From: Hansfordia pulvinata
Lineage: Eukaryota; Ascomycota; Sordariomycetes; Xylariales
Length of the DNA stretch: 64,000 nucleotides
Direction of reading: 5' to 3'
Assembly (NCBI GenBank): GCA_006538405.1
Contig: BJKQ01000038.1
Span: 25,115-89,114, forward strand
Shown piece by piece: positions 12,200 to 23,725 of the stretch. A model generated the notes under the pieces. That model searched no databases and had not been told where the DNA came from. It worked only from the letters and a program-made list of their open reading frames with translations. The position numbers and the translations under genes are program-made. The stretch's first letter is position 1; each line of letters opens with the position of its first letter.

Positions 12200-14550
12200 T
12201 CACACATCTTGTGGATAGTACGTCCGCCGGTACAAAGAATACGTTTCGAGGTTGCGAGTTTCCAGGTCTTGGCCTTGCTGGTATAGCTTGTCCGCTCGGG
12301 CCCGCAATCTCTCATGCATTCGGGCAACGTCTGGCAGCATTGCTGATGCCGGATACATGTAATAGTGCTCGTAAAGCACCACCTTATTATCGCTTTTTAC
12401 CGGGGTAAACCATCCGCTACCATCACTTAGTTGTGACACCTCATGGTATATCTCCTTAATGGATAGGATTAGCCTGTTGCATTTAAGCAAAGTATCCTCG
12501 ATCATTGAAGCAGCCTTGGCCAGGTCGGTAAGATAGGTCTCTAGCAGCTTGGCTTGGGATCTGGTGGACTGTGAGGTAGCCTCCTTTTGAGCCTGCCGTA
12601 GCGAGGCTGAGCTTGGGGCGTCCGCGAGGTGATGCCGAAGAAAGACAGGCCAAGGATGTCTGGCGGTCGACTTGGTGACAGGCCAAGGATGACTGACGGT
12701 CGACTTGGCATGGGTTGGAAGAGCAAGAATACCCTGAGTGCGACTGATCAGAAACTGGAGCGCAATGCTCAACTGCTGTAACTCCTCAATGTCAGATTCG
12801 AGGAATCTCAAAGCCAGCTTCTTCGAGGACATGTGCCGGACAAATGCAGCCGCGGTCTCATTGTAGCTGTGCAGAGTACGCAACTGGCTCAGGCTAGGCG
12901 CTGGTGTGAGTGCGGTCTGCCAGAAGAAGTCGTCGTCTTCAGATGGGTCGCTACTACCAATGTCCCTTCAGATGGTTCACCACTGTCCCCGTCTGGGTCG
13001 CCACCTTGAGACCCGACAGGGTCTTCTGCCTGCGTGTCAAAGACAGCCCATTCTAACGAGGTTCTGACATCGAAGAGCATGTCCCTCAAGTTCTTCGTCC
13101 AGGAGAGGTGGAGCATTGAAGCAACTGATGAAGCTAAGCGCTTTAACGAGTACGCGTCTCGAGACCTGCCCTCGCATGCCTCATTGTACCTGTTTGAAGG
13201 ATCATTACACCTATCGTCGTTCAGATCCGAGATGGCCATAATAATACCCTCAAGGTTCCCGTGTGCAATCTCCATAAGACAAGGAGCGACATCGGTCAGC
13301 TCAACTGTCATATTAATAAGATTCCCCGGGAATGGGTGTGGGTGGAAGAACGTGGGTAGAGGGGGTTTGGCCCTCCATTGCAGCCTTGGCAATTGATCAG
13401 TGGAGAGGAGCTCGAGGTGGACAACGAGAAATGCGGTGATTGCGAAGGCTAGAAGACTGAAGCCAATGTGAAAGAGGGTTTGAAGTTGATATCGATGGCC
13501 GCTATTCTCTTCGTCGCTGTCGTGGTTGGTGGAATGGCGGCCCAGATCTCGAACACGGTCGTCATCGCAGTCATGACCCTCGTCATCATAATCATGATCC
13601 TCATAATCATCAGGCAGACCCAGCGAGCAAGGAGGCGGCGGGAACAGCCGGACATGACTATTGACAGCCTCAACTAGATAATCAGGCGGCTTAGGGATGA
13701 AGCCGCCATCGACCGGCTTTGAAGTGACGTATCCGGTTTCTCCAGTAAAGTGTACTGTGACGGGACAGGCAGGCCGGACATGCCAATCACGATGGAATAC
13801 CAGCTCAATAGGTCGGTAATAATCCTGAGTAGGAGGTGGTGGTGGCAGGTCCGGGCAGAGCTGTACGGTAAAGCGAAGCAGACTGAAATTATTGTCTTGG
13901 CAGTCTTCGCTATCATGATCGTTCCCACGTTCCCGGTCGTCCGAGGGATAATTCAAGCTGATGGTACGGACACGACATGTGGCGGAAGTGGGAGAAGGTT
14001 GCAACCCTGCCGTTGTCGGGGGGTCATCTGCTGATAGCAGCGGTGATGGACTCTGCGGTGGAGGACTCTGCGGTGGAGGACTCTGCGGTGGAGGACTCTG
14101 CGGTGGAGGACTCTGCGGTGGAGGACTCTGCGGTGACTGGCTTGACGATGGCTGGCTTGACGATGGCTGGCTTTGTGGTGACTGGCTTCGCGATAGCTGG
14201 CTTGTATTTATTCTCTGGCTTCGGCTTCGGCTTCCACTATCAATGCCCTCCGTGCCCCCGCCGTTGTCCGGGCTGTGACGCTGGAAAGGATCGATGTTGA
14301 TGTCACTAACGAAGTGGTTGCTATCAGGGCTGCCACTGTCGCTGGCATTGTGGATGATTTGATGGTTTTCGGCATTGCCCTGGTCTCCTGAGCTTGAATA
14401 CGCAGTTGGTTCGCCGTCAGGGCCTTCTCCCGCACTCTCACGCGCACTTTGACGATGGGTTAGGGAGTGGGCGGCCCGGGCACGGGCACGGGTCATCGGA
14501 TGAGGCATGATGACAGCGACTCGAGTCGTAGTCTCTTGCCCGCAAACCAA
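12200..14550 (-). CDS. Single-pass membrane protein with SPPPQ repeats, unknown function
   Basis: Function not recognised. I read two exons, 14,550-12,958 and 12,883-12,200, joined by a 74-base intron (12,957-12,884; donor GTAGTA, acceptor GCCAG, branch-like CTCAC) in phase 0, giving about 758 residues. Without splicing the first exon runs 22 codons further to a TGA. The start is ATG 14,550. Residues 1-200 are Ser/Arg/Pro-rich and look disordered, with five SPPPQ repeats at about 140-165 from a 15-bp minisatellite. Acidic Asp-rich stretches lie at about 315-350. One hydrophobic helix (LLAFAITAFLVVHLELL) lies at about 356-379. The C-terminal 380 residues look helical, including a short duplicated KSTVSHPWPV-like segment. 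The C-terminal exon has no in-frame stop over 227 codons, which supports a real gene. It stands alone in a RIP-flanked island. Confidence 0.7.
12640..12706 (-). repeat. Short direct repeat inside the membrane-protein gene
   Basis: Two copies of about 33 bases in the second exon encode the tandem segments KSTVSHPWPV and KSTARHPWPV. The frame is kept, so the duplication is in-frame and tolerated. Confidence 0.7.
14044..14138 (-). repeat. 15-bp coding minisatellite (SPPPQ)
   Basis: Near-perfect tandem 15-base units encode five SPPPQ pentapeptides in the first exon of the membrane-protein gene. The unit length is a multiple of three, so copy-number changes keep the frame. The near identity of units points to recent expansion. 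Confidence 0.9.
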
Positions 14551-15093
14551 AAGTGGGTGCAGAGATCATGTCGAGCCGTCGCTTAAATAAGACGCGGCAG
14601 TCAAAACAAAGACGAGGGACGAGTACTGGCCTTCGAGCAGGTATGGTGGCGTTGGCGTTGGCATCAGCCACGAGATGGAAATAGGTAGTCGGTAGGCAGG
14701 TAAGGGATGGTTTCACGAGCCTGAGTGAGACAACCTTTAAGCAGCGCGCGTATTGACGCCACCCTCTTCCCTGTTGCCGAGTCCTAACTTAGCACAACGG
14801 CAGGGACGGACTCGGAAGCCGAATAAAGGAAGCAAGCAAGTCAAGCTACGGAATTATCCTAAGGGGGAAAAGACACGCCACAGGACAAGGTGGATCGCTT
14901 CCGGCGACGTAGGTAGCCTGGCGTTCAACCAACTGACCTGACCGTGTATAATAAGATAAGCCTCTGTGGCTGAGTAACGAAGAACTGTGGTTTTGGACTA
15001 CTTACTCTGGCTGGAATGCAAGAACCACACGGGGTCAGCATACAAGTCAAGCGAGCACGCGTAATGAACGTTAGATAGGATCCGGGGGGAGAG
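14551..15093. promoter_or_regulatory. Upstream region of the membrane-protein gene
   Basis: Non-coding interval next to the ATG at 14,550 and so the likely promoter side of that gene; it also lies upstream of the plus-strand charged-repeat ORF, so it could serve both divergently. No specific factor site is identified. Confidence 0.3.
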
Positions 15094-15315
15094 ATGGACG
15101 AGCAGGGCGAGCAGGGCGCGCAGGACGAGCAGGGCGAGAAGAGCAAGCAGGGCGAGAAGGGCAAGAAGCGAGAGAAGCGAGAGAAGCGAAAGAAGGGAGA
15201 GGAGGCGAGAAGGGCGAGAAGGGCGAGAAGGGCGCAGAGGGCGCAAAGGGCGCAAAGGGCGACAAGGGCGCAAAGGGCAAGAAGCGAGAGAAGCGAAAGA
15301 AGGGAGAAGGCGAGG
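15094..15315 (+). repeat. Purine-rich minisatellite
   Basis: Degenerate 9-base units of the type GAGCAGGGC or GAGAAGGGC. A longer segment starting GGGCAAGAAGCGAGAGAAGC occurs twice, at about 15,159 and 15,277, showing that the array grew by duplication of blocks. The plus strand is nearly all purine, so triplex or G-rich structures are possible. Confidence 0.85.
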
Positions 15316-15477
15316 AGAGGGGATGTGCCCGTTTGCCCTATGGGCTGGGCCCAACGGAACGCCACAGCCATCATCACCTTGCAGGGTCTATCTGCAAGGG
15401 AGGGTGTTGCTTGTGCGTTTGTTTGCTCCAGCCAACACCTCCATCGTATTAACACCTTACCGGGACATGTGATCTAA
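15094..15477 (+). CDS. Highly charged repeat ORF, doubtful gene
   Basis: ATG at 15,094 opens a 127-residue frame. The first 80 residues are almost only E, Q, G, K, R and A, passing from GEQGEQG-like to KREKREK-like to RARRARRAQ-like repeats. The last 45 residues are normal in composition (VPVCPMGWAQRNA). The underlying DNA is a purine-rich 9-bp-type minisatellite at 15,094-15,315. All three minus-strand frames are also open, a property of the repeat, so openness is weak evidence. If made, the product would be basic and disordered, possibly nucleic-acid-binding; that is inference. Confidence 0.25.
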   Translation: MDEQGEQGAQDEQGEKSKQGEKGKKREKREKRKKGEEARRARRARRAQRAQRAQRATRAQRARSERSERREKARRGDVPVCPMGWAQRNATAIITLQGLSAREGVACAFVCSSQHLHRINTLPGHVI

Positions 15478-15607
15478 GGAAATGAATACCAGTCACATCT
15501 CAACTCAACCCATCAATTGGAGCATCACCGGCTCTTAGGTCGAACACATCTCGTACGAGTATTCTCCGACGTGTTCGATTAAGAGCTCGGGCCCTTCTTA
15601 AGGTGAT

Positions 15608-15700
15608 AAGGTACCCACGGGTACCTAGCGGGACCCAGCAAGATTCCTGGGTACGAATAGGCACCCGTTTTAAGCCATGGGTCTTAATTAAAAAAACTAT
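15608..15700. repeat. Dispersed repeat copy A (GGTACCCACGGGTAC)
   Basis: Begins with GGTACCCACGGGTACC, a near palindrome, and matches the sequence at about 58,976-59,068 once C-to-T and G-to-A changes are allowed. The copy here keeps more G/C. It lies at the edge of an AT block, so it is probably the terminus of a transposon family. Confidence 0.6.
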
Positions 15701-18700
15701 CTTTCACGTTAAGATGTAAGTCGTAATAAGTACGATAAATAAGTTTAAGTCTTTTTAAGTCCGATTTACGAGTTTTAATTTTTTATAAGTTTAATACATA
15801 AGCTTTAAGTTCTTATAAGTAAAATAATGTTTTTTCTTAAAAAATATATAAAAAATACAATTTACTTATTTCAGAATAAGCTTAATATGCCCGACTTACC
15901 GGGGGTCTTATAAGCGTAAAAGCGAAGCCGCGGGAAATGTATTAATTAGCACACGTATATTATTATATATAATAATTTAATAATTTGCTTGAATATTAAA
16001 TTATCTTTTAAATATTTGTATTATATTTATCCCTTTTTATTATAATACTTATATATATTAGTTTTTATTATTTTAATTATTAAAGTTACTTTTAATTATT
16101 TAATTATATTATTATTTAATAATTTAATAATTTCATTAATTACAATATATTTTACTTATATAGCCTTTTTATATTTTTATATTTTTAATTAAGTTTTATT
16201 TATTTATAAAACGTTTAATCCATTTATTTAATAATCTTCTTATATTTATTTAAACTTTTTTCTTTGTTTAATTGAGTTCGTTTTTTTTATTTAATTAATA
16301 TCTCTTAATTTATTAATTATCTTATCGTATTCACTTAATTTTCTTCTTTTATTTAAGTATTTCATTAATTGTTTCGTATTTAATTTGCTTTTTTCTTTTT
16401 ATGAACTTGTTTTTTTATTATACATTTAAACCATTTTCTTATTTACTCGGGTTTCTTTGTATTAATTTGCTTTTATTCTTATTTATTCAATTATTCCTTC
16501 TTATGTTTTTTTTTATTTATTTATGTATTTATTTCTTTTATTAACTCAACCTTTTTTATGCTTATTTAAAGTTTTTTTCTATTTATTTAGCCTTTTTTTC
16601 TGTTTATTTAAACTTTTCCTTTTATATATTTAACTTTTTTCCCTTATGTGCTTAACTCTTCTTTCGTATTCTTATGCCTTCAATTTTTTTCCGTACTTAT
16701 TAAGCCTTTCGTATTTATTCAGCCTTTGTTTCTTATTTAAAAGGAGACCCTTTAAAACCTCCCTTAACCTTTAACTGTGATAAGAGGCGCCTGCGGCCGG
16801 CAGTACACAGCTGAGTGCATTTAGAAACAGCTAATAAAAAGGCAACATTAATCTGAAAAGAGCGAAATTTGTTTATTCTCGGCCGCGTTAAACTTGAACC
16901 TTAAACGTAAATTAATCAATTAAAGTTTAAATTAAAAGACAAGGGAAAAGTAAGTTTCGTTAAAAGGACCTTTTTTACTTTAAGTAAAAGCTTACTTTTA
17001 TTACGTTATAATATTACTAGTCTAAAAGCTTCGCTGTTAATAATAATAAGTAAGAGTTATATATTAATTTAAAATAAGTCATTATTATATATAATATATA
17101 ATTTAAAAAGAGTTTCTTTATTTTAAAACAATTAATTTAAAAGGTGGTGTTTCCCGCTTTATATTAAGTATTACGTATAAATTGTTATATATTAATTGTT
17201 TTTATTAAACTGTATCACTTAATTAAAACTTTTAATTTTTGTATTACTTATATCCTTATTGATTATTATATTTTATGAATAAGTTTATTTATTTAACAAG
17301 TATGATTAAAGGCGGTTTAAATATTAAAGTATTAACATATTTTCATTATATAATAATTAAAATTTCCCATTTTTATATTAAACGCTTATTATACGTAATT
17401 ATATACTTTTAACGCTTTGAGTTATAAAGTTCTTATTGTTTAAGAACGGAAAAGCCGATTTATTAATATCTTTATTTAAGTTAACGACTTTACTTAATAA
17501 TTTAAAGATTAAATAAGAAATTAAGTAATAATTATTAACTTATTAAGTTTTATATTATAACGATGTTGAAAAAACGTAAAATAAAAATTAATACTTAAAT
17601 AAAAAAGATTTTAAATAACTTAACTTATATAACCCGTTATATTAACCGACCTTTATTCGTATTTTAATCTGATAACGTTTTAAATAAGCAATTTATACAT
17701 AGTTCTTAATTTAATATAAAGTAACACTTTCAAATGAAATAAATGAAAATAATAATAATAAAGTATAAAGATTAAAACGGGCGGAGAAGCTTAAAGGCCC
17801 TTACTTCAAGACTTATTAAAGAATTATAAAAGATATAATATTATCTTAAAGTAATCGATATTTATATTATCGAAAGAAAAGGCTTACTTTAAAAAACGAA
17901 GGGTTTTAAAATGTATAAGTATTTATCTTTAATCTTATAAGATTATAATTATGATTAATAATAATATAATCATTACAGTTTAGAAAATTATAAAGTATTT
18001 AAGATTAATAAAATTTTTAATAAAGAAACTTCTTTCTTTACGTTTCATTTAAAGGTTTTTCAAGAGTTATAAAGTTAATTCACGTTTTTAAATCCTTAAA
18101 GTTAAATAAAATTTAAAGTTTATTAAGTTTATATTAATTATAATAGTCTTATATAAGTAAAATATATAATTTGTATTAAATAAATTAAGGCGTTAATTAT
18201 TTTGTTATTATCGTAGAATATATCATTATTAAATATATATAAATAAGTCTTTTTTAATAAGTTATTAAGATTATAAACTAATTCTTAAAGATAATAAGAT
18301 TAATTATAAACTGATTAAAGTTATAAGTTAAGCGTGTAAAGTATAAAGTATACTCGATTTATATTAAAGTCGATGAAGTAATAAAAGTATTTTAATTTAA
18401 GTAAGTAAGATTAAAGTGTTTTTTATTCTTTATCTTTAAATAATAATAAGAACTATTCTTATTATCGTTATTTTTATTTTTATTGCGTTATAAGCCTTAA
18501 TTTTAAAATATAATACTACGTTACGGTAAGGAAAACATTACCTTATTTAAAGATGTTCTTTTAATTATTAAGCCTTCCTTATATAATGTTCGTAAGGCTG
18601 CTTTATTATATAACGTATAAGTAATTAAAAGAGAAAAGAGGAAAAAAAGGAAATAAGAAATTAAAAGGCCTTTAACTTAAAGGTCTTAAAAGATATCACT

Positions 18701-19830
18701 TAATTTAATAATCTTAACTTAATTAACTATTTCAAATTAATTAATCACTCTTAATTATATAATTTAACTTAATTAGTTAATTTAGCTTAATTAAATCCAT
18801 TTTAATTATATAACTTAACTTGATTAATTAATATAACTTAATTAAGTGCTTTTAATTATATAACTTAACTTCTTTAATTAATATAATATAATTAACTTAA
18901 CTTAATTAAGTGTCTTTAAGAATATAATTAACTTAATTAAGGATATTAACTTAATTAAGTTTATCTCTTAATTTTAAGCTTAATTAAGTAAGGCTTATAA
19001 CTTATACTTAATTATAATATAAGGTAAGGTTAAGTTTAGCTGATTAAGTATACGTGACTGATAAAGGTGCAGATTTTTTAAAAAGGTGGAGGCTTAAGTT
19101 TTTTATTTTAAAGTTATAAGAAAGGGAGCTTTACTTATAAGTGCGCGCGGAAATGCTTTAATAATCATATTAATAATATACCGTCCTTACTTTAACGTAA
19201 TACTTAACCTTTTTTATATAAGTCTTAAGGTTATTAATATTAATTTTCGTAAAGATTATTTTGACTTTATTTATAAAGAATAATATCACTTTAAAACCCT
19301 TTTATTAATTTTATAAATAATAGTCTTTTTTTAATTATAAAATAAAAGCTTTTTTATTATTAGGTATTTAAGATTAATAAAGTTAAGTTAAATAATTATA
19401 AAATAATTTAAGTATTATAATTTAAATATATTATTTCTTATATTTATATTTTATATTAACATATTTTATATATTATTTATAAAAATAATATATAAGAAAT
19501 ATTTTTTTATATAAGTTCTTTATATATATGCACCTTTATTATTTATTATAATAAGTATTAACCTTATTTTACTTTTGTTTACTTTTTATCGTGTTATATT
19601 AAGTAAAATCTTATAATTAATAAAAGGCTTACATTTTATTAAGTAAAGAAAATAAAAAGTTAAGTTAAAACAAATCTTTTTTTAAGATATGATTTTATAC
19701 CTTTACTTTTAAGTAAGTACGAAATTAAGTTCTCTTTAAATTAAGATTTATAACTACTTTATACCTTATGTTTAAGTCGGTTTATTAAGTATTGAATAAT
19801 GGGCCGAAATTTGAAACCATACCTTAAAGC
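15660..19830. repeat. RIP-mutated AT-rich block
   Basis: A/T-rich, TpA-rich sequence without ORFs. A short less-mutated patch at about 16,740-16,900 (GGCGCCTGCGGCCGGCAG) remains. A 50-bp-period tandem repeat lies at 18,690-18,960. No element ends could be matched within the window apart from the repeat at its left edge. Confidence 0.75.
18690..18960. repeat. Approximately 50-bp tandem repeat, AT-rich
   Basis: The word TTAATTATAT recurs at 18,751, 18,802 and 18,852, each followed by similar AACTTAATTAAT-type sequence, giving a period of 50-51 bases for three to four units. Confidence 0.7.
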
Positions 19831-20704
19831 CCATCCATCTCATTCAGTCTTCTACGTTGGCGGCACCTTAAGCACCCCTCCGTACACTGTATAAAATTGT
19901 AGGTACGACACAGTATACTACCAGTCAAGGCGACAGAAAACCATGAGAGACGATAGGACTCGCAATCTACCCACTTATTGACTGTTCTAGGGCTGGCTCC
20001 GATCGCATCCGCTCAACCATACTCACCGCCGGCGTGCCCGACTATGTCGAAAAGCCCCTTCCGCATCACGATCTTTTCAGGACCAACACTTAGGATTCAT
20101 TATGAAGACACGAGTTCAAGACATGAAAAGATTGCAGGATACATCGGCCACACGCATGAAAGGCGTCCTGCTGTCCAAGTCTCACATATCGTGCGCCACC
20201 ATGTTCGTTCGGATCTTCTCATAGTAGAGGCTGGGACAGGATTTACGGTTTATCATATTGCACTCAGATGAAAGAAGAGCTCCTCCACTTCGCCCCGACA
20301 AAGAGAGATGCGCGCGTGCTCTGCGACTGACGTATGCCAGTCATGTGAAAGCTAGGTGGGGGTTGATTCCGCTAGGGATACCGTTCATCTGGACGTCATG
20401 TATATGTGAATTAGCGAGTAACGTATATATCAGAATGAAAGTGAATAGGTAAATGGATGTTTCTTCTCAGCTTCACCTCATGTCGGATTCATCCAAGTCT
20501 CTGGGTTAGCTTCACTCTTCACTGGTTACTTCTCCCCTCACAGCAGACACTCTGTGGGCGCGCCAATGTCCCGCCCTTCCAACTTGAGCGGCTTTTCTCA
20601 TACAGTTGAACAGCTTTCTCCTCACTGGACTCAATCCATACGAGCAGCTCTTTGCGACCCGCACGTCCAACCTCATAATTCTCGCGTCCTCCCCCCCTTA
20701 AGCT

Positions 20705-20758
20705 TGATCACCTGATGGGGTTGCGACAGTCTGATCAGCTGTCCTGGGGAGTCGCGAG
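20705..20758 (+). repeat. Diverged direct repeat, copy 1
   Basis: Contains GATCACCTGATGGGGTTGCG, then TCTGATCAGCTG, and ends in GTCGCGAG. It matches copy 2 at 21,928-21,981 with scattered changes in both directions, not only C-to-T, so it looks like an old duplication in non-RIP DNA. Confidence 0.7.
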
Positions 20759-21927
20759 ATTATACGGGTCTTTCCATGATGGCATGCTCCTTTCGTTCGA
20801 CATCGATGGACGAAACACTCGGTTCTCTTCCCGGGAGAGGAATAGAGAGATCATAAATGCCTCACTCGACTGCCCAGGTTGTCACTGCGATGCGACTCTG
20901 TAAGACTCAGTCAACCTTTGCAACACTTAACGGAGCCGCGGCTAACTCTTGACGTCTTGTTGACAGACTGGTTCTCGAATCGTGCCTCGAGCCGATTATC
21001 GAGAAGGATGCTGCGCAGCACAACTATACTTAGGAAGTCCGAGAGAATACCGCCCTTCCCTCAGACCATGGCTTAACCTATTCATCTTCGAATCCCGTCC
21101 CAAGCCTGCTCATCAGAGAGCTGCTGGTCGAGAGAACTGCTTGGTTTTTGTGGTTTGCCGGCATGTCCGCGGTCCGTTTCGCCTCAAGGTGGGATGGTCG
21201 TGTGGGTAGACATGGCCGTGCAATAGGGATACATGCCAGGATATCCGAGGCACGAACACTCTAAACACGACACGTCCGAGCATCATATGGAAACACCCAC
21301 ATGCGCACAGCGACAACACGAGCATCAGATGAACACACTTGCGCGCACACACGCACACACAACTCTCAGCCATCACGGGCTTCGGAATTTTTGGCACAAC
21401 ACGAGAGACAGGGACAGTCACACTGCACATAGATGCCCACCGAACTGGTCTGATCCACCAGTTTCGGACGCCACATGAGAGCCGGCAGCCTGATCCACTG
21501 CCGGCGTGGTTGTAGCATCGTTTTGTCGTCACCTGTCGTGAAGCCGAGCCCGACACTTCCAATCTCCCCAGCGCGTGACCGGGTCATTATATCAAGTGGC
21601 ACTTCATCTACTTAGTCCCCAAGGATGAAGAGATGAACGTTCAATAGACCTACACAACCACCAAGTAGCAGGAGAAGCAGATTCCCCAGAACTGCTCCTC
21701 TTACAGGCCACAGCTCGAGTGCCCGCACGGGTAGCGGCCGCTCTAGGTTGCATGACAAAGCAGCCAAATCTGCATGACAGAAGCGTACGAGTAGTCACCT
21801 TGGAAGGCGGGCCGCTCCAGCGCACCCACTCATAACGCCTCTTTTCACGCATATCGCGATAACTGCCAATCCTCGCAGGTGCAGCCTTACGAGCTCGTGC
21901 CTTTCCCGCTTCTCACCTATCCAGGCT

Positions 21928-21981
21928 GATCACCTGGATGGGCTGCGGCAGCCTGATCAGCTGTTTCCGCCGAGTTGCGAG
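21928..21981 (+). repeat. Diverged direct repeat, copy 2
   Basis: Contains GATCACCTGGATGGGCTGCG, CCTGATCAGCTG and ends in GTTGCGAG. Weaker similarity to copy 1 continues on both sides for perhaps 100 bases in total. Confidence 0.7.
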
Positions 21982-22380
21982 GGAGTGGGTTGTGCTTAGG
22001 AAAGCGATGACACCCGCTCTTCCGGCGTCAGCTCAGCTGGTTTCCGTCATTGTCACCATCACGAATGTGGGTGGTGGGCGCGCGTGTCGGTGGGTGTCGG
22101 TGGGAGTCCGTGTCGGCCATTCCATGCCTCCTTCTCACCCGCAGCGCTGGGTTTCGGACTTGACGAGCAGGCAGGCCGGTTTAACCTGGCAGTGGAGGTC
22201 TGTGTTGTCGCGGCACGTACATAATTCAGTATACGAATAAACCGTGCAAAGAATCGATAGCACAGAGAACGTGTATTGAATCTGTATCGTAAATCTCTGT
22301 AACAAGGTTTAATGTATGTGATTATCCCATTTTCGCTCGGTACGTTCACGTTCCTGTCCGCTCATAGGTATCTCTCGTAT

Positions 22381-23460
22381 ACGCGGGTGCTCGTACCTGG
22401 AGTACCAGATATGTAGGTACTGTAAGCTCTGATATGCTCGCTAGATAGGTACACAGCTAGATACTTACCTACTAAGTACTCCCCATCTACATGTAGCCAC
22501 GCGACGACACCATTGATCGACCCGCCGTCCGTGGGCACATACGTACACGTAGGGAGGGTCTCTAAGCCGATATGAGTACTGCCTGCATGATGGGCGCCGC
22601 CACAAAATACGGGATGCCAATGGATGATTACTCGTATCAAGTAGCCTAGCACGCGCCTCCAAATATTAGTTGCGTACTGGGTGGTGGTAGGCAGTAGGGG
22701 TTTTGGGAGGTAATGCGCAAGTAATTTTAACTACCACGTACCTAGGTACACGTGTACTGCCATTAAGCAACATCTAATGAACATACTGGGACCTAGGTAA
22801 GCGCTGCTGTCTTTATAGGTACTTAAGTAAGCACAGTAAGGCTGGTAAATAGGTATCTAAGTAGGTAGCTAACTGCTACCTAGGTACATGTAGGTAGGTA
22901 AGTATCTGTAGTCGACCTTGGACACGTATCAAATGTTCGCATGCCATCGACTTTCAGGAAGCCGAACGAGATTGAGGTGAACAAACGACGTGCCGGATGG
23001 AGAGCCAGAAGACGCCCCCACCTCTGCTACGAGCTCGTACCCGTAAGGTATGTCATCACTCCCGAACCGTGAAGTACATGTATCTATGTAGCCACTTCAT
23101 GTTACATACCTAACTTAGGAGCATTTATGCATGCACAACTGCGTGTGCGAGTATCTTAAAGGTGCACCCATAAGCGAGCCTTGGTCCATTTATCCATGGA
23201 TGTGCACATGTACTCGTAGATCGGTCCGGTCCACTGCTCTCTGCCTCCACTCGTGTACTCGCACTGCAAGGAGCGACATGAACCAACGACGTTGAACCGT
23301 TTTGAGTACGACTGAGTGCCTACTATGTATCTAGGCACTTGCAGCACATCAAAGATGTGTCTTAATACCAGCCTACTTATACATGTATCGTACTGTGCAG
23401 CATCTCTTTCGACACGATCGTGGCCCTCACCCTCACCCTTACGAGTACCCCCCCCTTATA
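22381..23460. other. Intergenic stretch dense in CCTAGGTA and TACATGTA motifs
   Basis: No supported gene. Words of the type TACCTAGGTA, TAGGTAGGTA and ACATGTA occur again and again, densest at 22,730-22,920. They are palindromic or nearly so. Their role is unknown. Confidence 0.6.
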
Positions 23461-23725
23461 TGATGGGTGGGTGTGTAAGAGAGTGTAATTATTATTCATT
23501 AAGTAAGGGTTATATTAAATAATCCTTAATACTTACCTCCTTTCACACCTTAAGCCGGTCACGTCCTCCTTTATACCGGTGTCCTTATTAAAGGTTTATT
23601 ATAACCTTTTTAAGCCCTCTTATAATATTAAAATCTTTATTAATTTTTATCCCCTTTAAATAAGCCTTTTAACTTTTAATAAGTTTCCTTTAAATTTCCG
23701 ATGAACCCTTAATTAACTTATAATA
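23461..23725. repeat. Left LTR (265 bp)
   Basis: Aligns over its whole length to 30,991-31,255. Its outer (left) half keeps G/C, for example AAGCCGGTCACGTCC, while its inner half is reduced to A/T. Confidence 0.85.

Larger units (their letters stand above)
19831..22380. other. GC-balanced island, no convincing gene
   Basis: Several short frames occur on both strands. The best is 20,044-20,271 plus (from MSKSPFRITIFSG), about 75 residues with no domain or signal. None is accepted. Two diverged copies of one segment lie at 20,705 and 21,928. Confidence 0.4.

Noticed and set aside
13034..14300. Several plus-strand frames, including repeats of GGLC or VEDSA type
   Set aside because: Antisense to the SPPPQ minisatellite and the membrane-protein exon; they reflect the 15-bp repeat read on the other strand.
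14925..15455. Minus-strand frames rich in L, A, S, F, P and R
   Set aside because: Low-complexity reading of the purine-rich minisatellite; three frames are open at once, which is a repeat artefact.
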